From NCBI GenBank assembly GCA_020024475.1, contig JAHHTS010000077.1, positions 1 through 10,322 on the forward strand: DNA of 10,322 nt, given 5' to 3'. Positions 7,720 to 10,322 of the stretch are shown here, piece after piece. Position 1 is the stretch's first letter; every line of letters begins with the position of its first letter. The stretch comes from Oscillospiraceae bacterium (lineage in GTDB: Bacteria; Bacillota; Clostridia; Oscillospirales; Ruminococcaceae). The position numbers and the translations under genes were made by a program. Below the pieces are notes generated by a model. It ran no database searches, was not told the DNA's origin, and saw nothing but the letters and a program-made list of their open reading frames with translations.

Positions 7720-8397
7720 TTATGAAAAGGCATTACAATATGTTATGAGATGTTCCAGCATCGCCATCAGTATAAATATTATTAATTTATATTGTCCTTT
7801 ACCAATTTTTTTGATTTTATCTTTTTGAATCAAGCTTTTTAAAGCTCTTTGAATTTGGCTTCTGCTACATTTAAGATAAAAAGCCATTGCTTCTATACCG
7901 TTTAAACTATGATTAGGTGATTGTTCTAAATAATGAAGTATCTGAGTTTCGACAGTTGTGTGATGATATATAGAAATATTTTGAAAGTCGGAATATCTTT
8001 GTGATATTTGATTCAATAAATATCTTAAAAATTTTTTATCATCAAGAAGAGTTTCTTTTATAGGAGGTAAAAACAGTTCTATACTATGTAGTGTAGTCAA
8101 AGCCTCATGATACTGTTTGTTATCATTATTTATCAAAAATTCAAAATCGCCAATAAGTCCCTGGTCATTTCCTTGATAAATTACAAACATATTACCATCT
8201 TCTCTCAAATAATAAACTCTTATACTTCCTTTTACCATGAATTTTAGATAATTTTTTGAAGAATGAAGAAAACTTATAATTTCACCTGTTTCATATTCAT
8301 AAAGTCTGAAGTCTAGGTTCGGTGTGTCAAAATAATCATATACTTTAAATTTATTTAAATAATATGATAATAAATTTTTATCTCTAATTTCTTTCAT
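7720..8397 (-). CDS. Crp/Fnr-family transcriptional regulator
   Basis: A 225-residue protein with the Crp/Fnr plan: a cyclic-nucleotide-binding-like beta-roll at about 30-112 (KFMVKGSIRVYYLREDGNM and GLIGDFEFL are typical), a dimer helix at about 115-145, and a C-terminal helix-turn-helix at about 165-205 (LNGIEAMAFYLKCSRSQIQR). It lacks the clustered Cys residues of Fnr and the Arg/Ser pocket of cAMP-binding Crp, so its signal is unknown. The domain should end near YKLI (residue 206); 19 mostly hydrophobic residues follow, perhaps because an old stop was lost. The ATG at 8397 has AAGGAG five bases upstream. It is divergent from the MATE gene across a perfect palindrome, so it probably controls the pump and itself. 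Confidence 0.85.
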   Translation of the reverse strand: MKEIRDKNLLSYYLNKFKVYDYFDTPNLDFRLYEYETGEIISFLHSSKNYLKFMVKGSIRVYYLREDGNMFVIYQGNDQGLIGDFEFLINNDNKQYHEALTTLHSIELFLPPIKETLLDDKKFLRYLLNQISQRYSDFQNISIYHHTTVETQILHYLEQSPNHSLNGIEAMAFYLKCSRSQIQRALKSLIQKDKIKKIGKGQYKLIIFILMAMLEHLITYCNAFS

Positions 8398-8417
8398 ATA
8401 TACTCCTTGTTTATAAA

Positions 8418-8439
8418 TAATGTAGCATATGCTACATTA
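8418..8439. promoter_or_regulatory. Perfect 22-base palindrome, probable operator
   Basis: The core AATGTAGCATATGCTACATT is exactly its own reverse complement, and one more base pair on each side matches. It lies in the 105-base gap between the divergent Crp/Fnr-like and MATE genes. Size and symmetry fit a Crp/Fnr dimer site, though the half-site differs from the TGTGA and TTGAT of the classical proteins. It overlaps the likely regulator promoter and sits upstream of the pump promoter. Confidence 0.7.
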
Positions 8440-8447
8440 AAAATCAA
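8419..8447 (-). promoter_or_regulatory. Candidate promoter of the Crp/Fnr-like gene
   Basis: Leftward, TTGATT (8447-8442) and TACATT (8424-8419) are spaced by 17 bases. The -10 box lies inside the palindrome, so a bound regulator would block it (autorepression). The leader before the ribosome binding site would be only a few bases. Confidence 0.35.
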
Positions 8448-8460
8448 TATATTGTGTTAT

Positions 8461-8466
8461 TATATT
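8461..8466 (+). promoter_or_regulatory. Candidate -10 box of the MATE gene
   Basis: TATATT lies 36 bases before the MATE start codon without a good -35 (TAAAAA at 17 bases). It would place the palindrome centre about 42-45 bases upstream of the start of transcription, where a Crp-type activator usually sits. Tentative. Confidence 0.3.
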
Positions 8467-8502
8467 AGACGTTTTGTTTATAAATTTGAAGGAGATGTGA
8501 AT

Positions 8503-9834
8503 ATGGAAACTAAGAGTAACAAATTAGGCGTTATGCCTATTCCTAAATTACTTGCCACAATGGCTTTTCCACTTATAATTTCGATGCTTGTTCAAGCTTT
8601 GTATGGTATCGTAGATAGTATTTTTGTATCAAAAATAAATGAGAATGCATTAACAGCTGTATCACTCGCTTATCCAGCACAGAATATTCTTATTGCATTT
8701 GCAGTTGGTACAGGTGTAGGTGTTAGTGCATTTCTGTCAAGATCACTAGGTGAGGAAAATTATAAAAGAGCAAATGAAACTGCTAATCATGCTATTTTTA
8801 TTTGGATTACAATGTCTTTAATATTTGCTATTATAGGTCGTACGTGTGGGGAGTTATACTTTTCATTACAAACTAGTAATCCAGAGATTATTGATTATGG
8901 TACAAAATATTTTAATATATGTGTAGGTTTATCATTTGGTGTTTTTGGACAAATAACATTTGAACAACTTTTACAGTCCACAGGCAGAACAGTAGATACA
9001 ATGATAATGCAGACTACAGGTGCAATTATAAATATTATTTTTGATCCTATATTTATTTTTGTACTTGATATGGGTGTAGCTGGTGCGGCATATGCTACGG
9101 TTTTGGGGCAAGTTTCTGCTGCATTACTTGGTATCTATATAAATCATAGAAAAAATGTTGATATACATATAAGCATGAAAAACTTCAAAGTTAATTTTGA
9201 GGTTTTGAAAGGAATATATAAGGTTGCCGTTCCTGTAATTGTAATGATTTCGCTAGGTAGTGTAATGGTATTTTGCATGAATCTTATTTTAATTAGATTC
9301 TCATCAACTGCACCTGCTGTATTTGGAGTATATTACAAATTACAAGGATTTTTCTTCATGCCACTTTATGGTACAAAAAATGCACTTATTCCAATTGTAG
9401 CCTATAACTATGGGGCACAAAGAAAAGACCGTATAAAAGAAGTATTTTTTCTATCGGTAAAATTTACATTGACACTTATGTTGACTGGGGTAATAGTATT
9501 TTGTTTAATGCCTACAACATTGTTACAGATGTTTGATGCAAGTGAAAATATGCTAGGAATGGGTGTTATAGCTTTAAGAATAATTAGCCTTAGTTTCCCG
9601 TTTGCAGGTTTAACTATAATTTTTTCAGCATTTTTTGAATCAACTGGAATGGGCGCATATAGTTTGGTTGGCTCTATTGCACGTCAAATAGTGGTATTGT
9701 TGCCATGTGCATATATATTGGCTTCTTTTGGAAATGTAAATAGAGTTTGGTTTGCACTACCGATAGCTGAAGTATGTGGATTTTTAATATCATCATTGCT
9801 TTTAAAAGTATTATTTTCAAAAATAGATTTATAA
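8503..9834 (+). CDS. MATE-family multidrug efflux pump (MepA-like)
   Basis: A 443-residue integral membrane protein, the normal size for a 12-helix MATE antiporter that exports cationic drugs or metabolites in exchange for sodium or protons. Family features visible: N-terminal IPKLLATMAFPLIISMLVQA and the following VDSIFVSK segment, GVSAFLSRSLGEEN at the first intracellular loop (about 75-90), FEQLLQSTGR (about 154-163) and the NIIFDPIFIF signature (about 179-188), repeated in weaker form in the second half. I start at the ATG at 8503, which has AAGGAG eight bases upstream; an ATG at 8407 in the same frame would add 32 residues translated from the operator region and is unlikely. The gene is divergent from its probable regulator and ends in a terminator shared with the next gene. 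Real substrates are unknown. Confidence 0.93.
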   Translation: METKSNKLGVMPIPKLLATMAFPLIISMLVQALYGIVDSIFVSKINENALTAVSLAYPAQNILIAFAVGTGVGVSAFLSRSLGEENYKRANETANHAIFIWITMSLIFAIIGRTCGELYFSLQTSNPEIIDYGTKYFNICVGLSFGVFGQITFEQLLQSTGRTVDTMIMQTTGAIINIIFDPIFIFVLDMGVAGAAYATVLGQVSAALLGIYINHRKNVDIHISMKNFKVNFEVLKGIYKVAVPVIVMISLGSVMVFCMNLILIRFSSTAPAVFGVYYKLQGFFFMPLYGTKNALIPIVAYNYGAQRKDRIKEVFFLSVKFTLTLMLTGVIVFCLMPTTLLQMFDASENMLGMGVIALRIISLSFPFAGLTIIFSAFFESTGMGAYSLVGSIARQIVVLLPCAYILASFGNVNRVWFALPIAEVCGFLISSLLLKVLFSKIDL

Positions 9835-9870
9835 AACAAAAAGCTGCCTTATAGGCAGTTTTTTGTTTTA
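9832..9870. terminator. Bidirectional terminator between MATE and CPBP genes
   Basis: An 18-base arm (9832-9849) pairs with 9853-9870 across a three-base loop; the core is CTGCCT-TAT-AGGCAG, next is one G-T pair, then a run of A-T pairs with one C-G. Either strand gives a GC-rich hairpin followed by T-runs. The MATE stop codon (9832-9834) and the CPBP stop codon (9870-9868) form the ends of the stem. Confidence 0.9.
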
Positions 9871-10322
9871 TAAAATACCAAATAGAATAAATCCAACTGT
9901 ATTAATGCCGAAGTTAGCAAACATATGTACAAGCCAAGATGGATATATACTATTAAATTTCTCGTTAAGATAATCGAAGATGCAACCACCTATAAATAAT
10001 CCCAATAGTTGTACCAAAAATAAAATAATGTTAAACCATCCAGAAGTTATTCCAGTATGATATAAGGCAAACATCAAAGAGCTGAAAATATATGCATTTA
10101 ATTTATTCGTGTGATTTTTAAGTGTCATAAAAGCAAACCCCCTGAAAAAGAATTCTTCTATAAGGGAATTTATGAATGCAATATATAATGATATGTATAT
10201 AAAATTATATTTTGTAACACCGAAGTTTTCTGAAAGTTTTTCGGTTATATTTGAAAAGTCTATAAACGAATTTATTAATAAATATCCAACAACTATAAAC
10301 ACATATATTAATATAGCTAATG
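9868..10322 (-). CDS. CPBP-family intramembrane metalloprotease (start outside window)
   Basis: The frame is open to the right edge of the window, so the N-terminus is missing; about 150 C-terminal residues are present. A GTG at 10302 is in frame but the frame continues upstream, and I do not take it as the start. Numbering from that GTG, all three CPBP (CAAX protease and bacteriocin-processing, Abi) motifs are seen: EEFFFRG (Glu49, Glu50, Arg54), FALYH (Phe78, His82) and HMFAN (His126, Asn130). These residues form the metal-binding active site within membrane helices. Bacterial members take part in bacteriocin maturation or self-immunity, or have unknown roles; no bacteriocin gene is visible here. 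It is convergent with the MATE gene and probably unrelated to it. Confidence 0.88.
   Translation of the reverse strand, partial: LAILIYVFIVVGYLLINSFIDFSNITEKLSENFGVTKYNFIYISLYIAFINSLIEEFFFRGFAFMTLKNHTNKLNAYIFSSLMFALYHTGITSGWFNIILFLVQLLGLFIGGCIFDYLNEKFNSIYPSWLVHMFANFGINTVGFILFGIL

Noticed and set aside
7500..7748. Plus-strand frame with pieces such as FFEMALHDDFIRNIS
   Set aside because: Five in-frame stops in about 83 codons is no fewer than expected by chance in such AT-rich DNA, and the end overlaps the Crp/Fnr-like gene.
8407..8502. 32-residue N-terminal extension of the MATE protein
   Set aside because: It would be translated from the operator and promoter region and has no ribosome binding site; the ATG at 8503 fits family length and has a good one.

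Overview
The window looks like a chromosome segment of a low-GC, Gram-positive anaerobe of the Clostridia. Evidence: AT-rich genes (roughly 25-35% GC by eye) and intergenic DNA, strong AGGAGG-type ribosome binding sites, classic stem-loop plus T-tract terminators, and the gene families present (MarR plus heterodimeric ABC exporter, MATE, EamA, CPBP protease). I cannot name a genus from sequence alone.

Layout. Positions 1-890 are a higher-GC (about 43% in the first line), heavily decayed stretch. The minus strand keeps recognisable pieces of a repeat-type zinc-ribbon (treble-clef) protein; the rest is broken and unrecognised. At 898-1404 (-) lies an XRE-type repressor with two C-terminal membrane helices. 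Then come about 700 bases of very AT-rich DNA holding a strong plus-strand terminator (1626-1661) with no recognisable gene in front of it. Next is a three-gene minus-strand operon reading from 5941 to 2112: a MarR regulator and the two subunits of a heterodimeric ABC exporter, all overlapping by 11-14 bases. After a promoter region and a terminator comes a single EamA/DMT transporter (6274-7143, -). A 576-base gap without a clear gene separates it from a divergent pair: a Crp/Fnr-like regulator (7720-8397, -) and a MATE efflux pump (8503-9834, +), with a perfect 22-base palindrome between them. A bidirectional terminator that contains both stop codons separates the MATE gene from a CPBP intramembrane protease gene (9868 to the right edge, -), whose start lies outside the window.

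How the genes work together. The window is essentially a cluster of three independent small-molecule transport units: an ABC exporter under MarR control, a DMT carrier, and a MATE pump probably controlled by the adjacent Crp/Fnr-like protein. Drug or toxic-metabolite efflux is the likely theme, but substrates cannot be read from the sequence. I found no CRISPR array, tRNA, rRNA, intact mobile element or clear new multi-gene system. The most useful leads are the decayed zinc-ribbon island, the perfect palindrome between regulator and pump, the ABC pair with complementary catalytic defects, and the orphan terminator that may end a small RNA.
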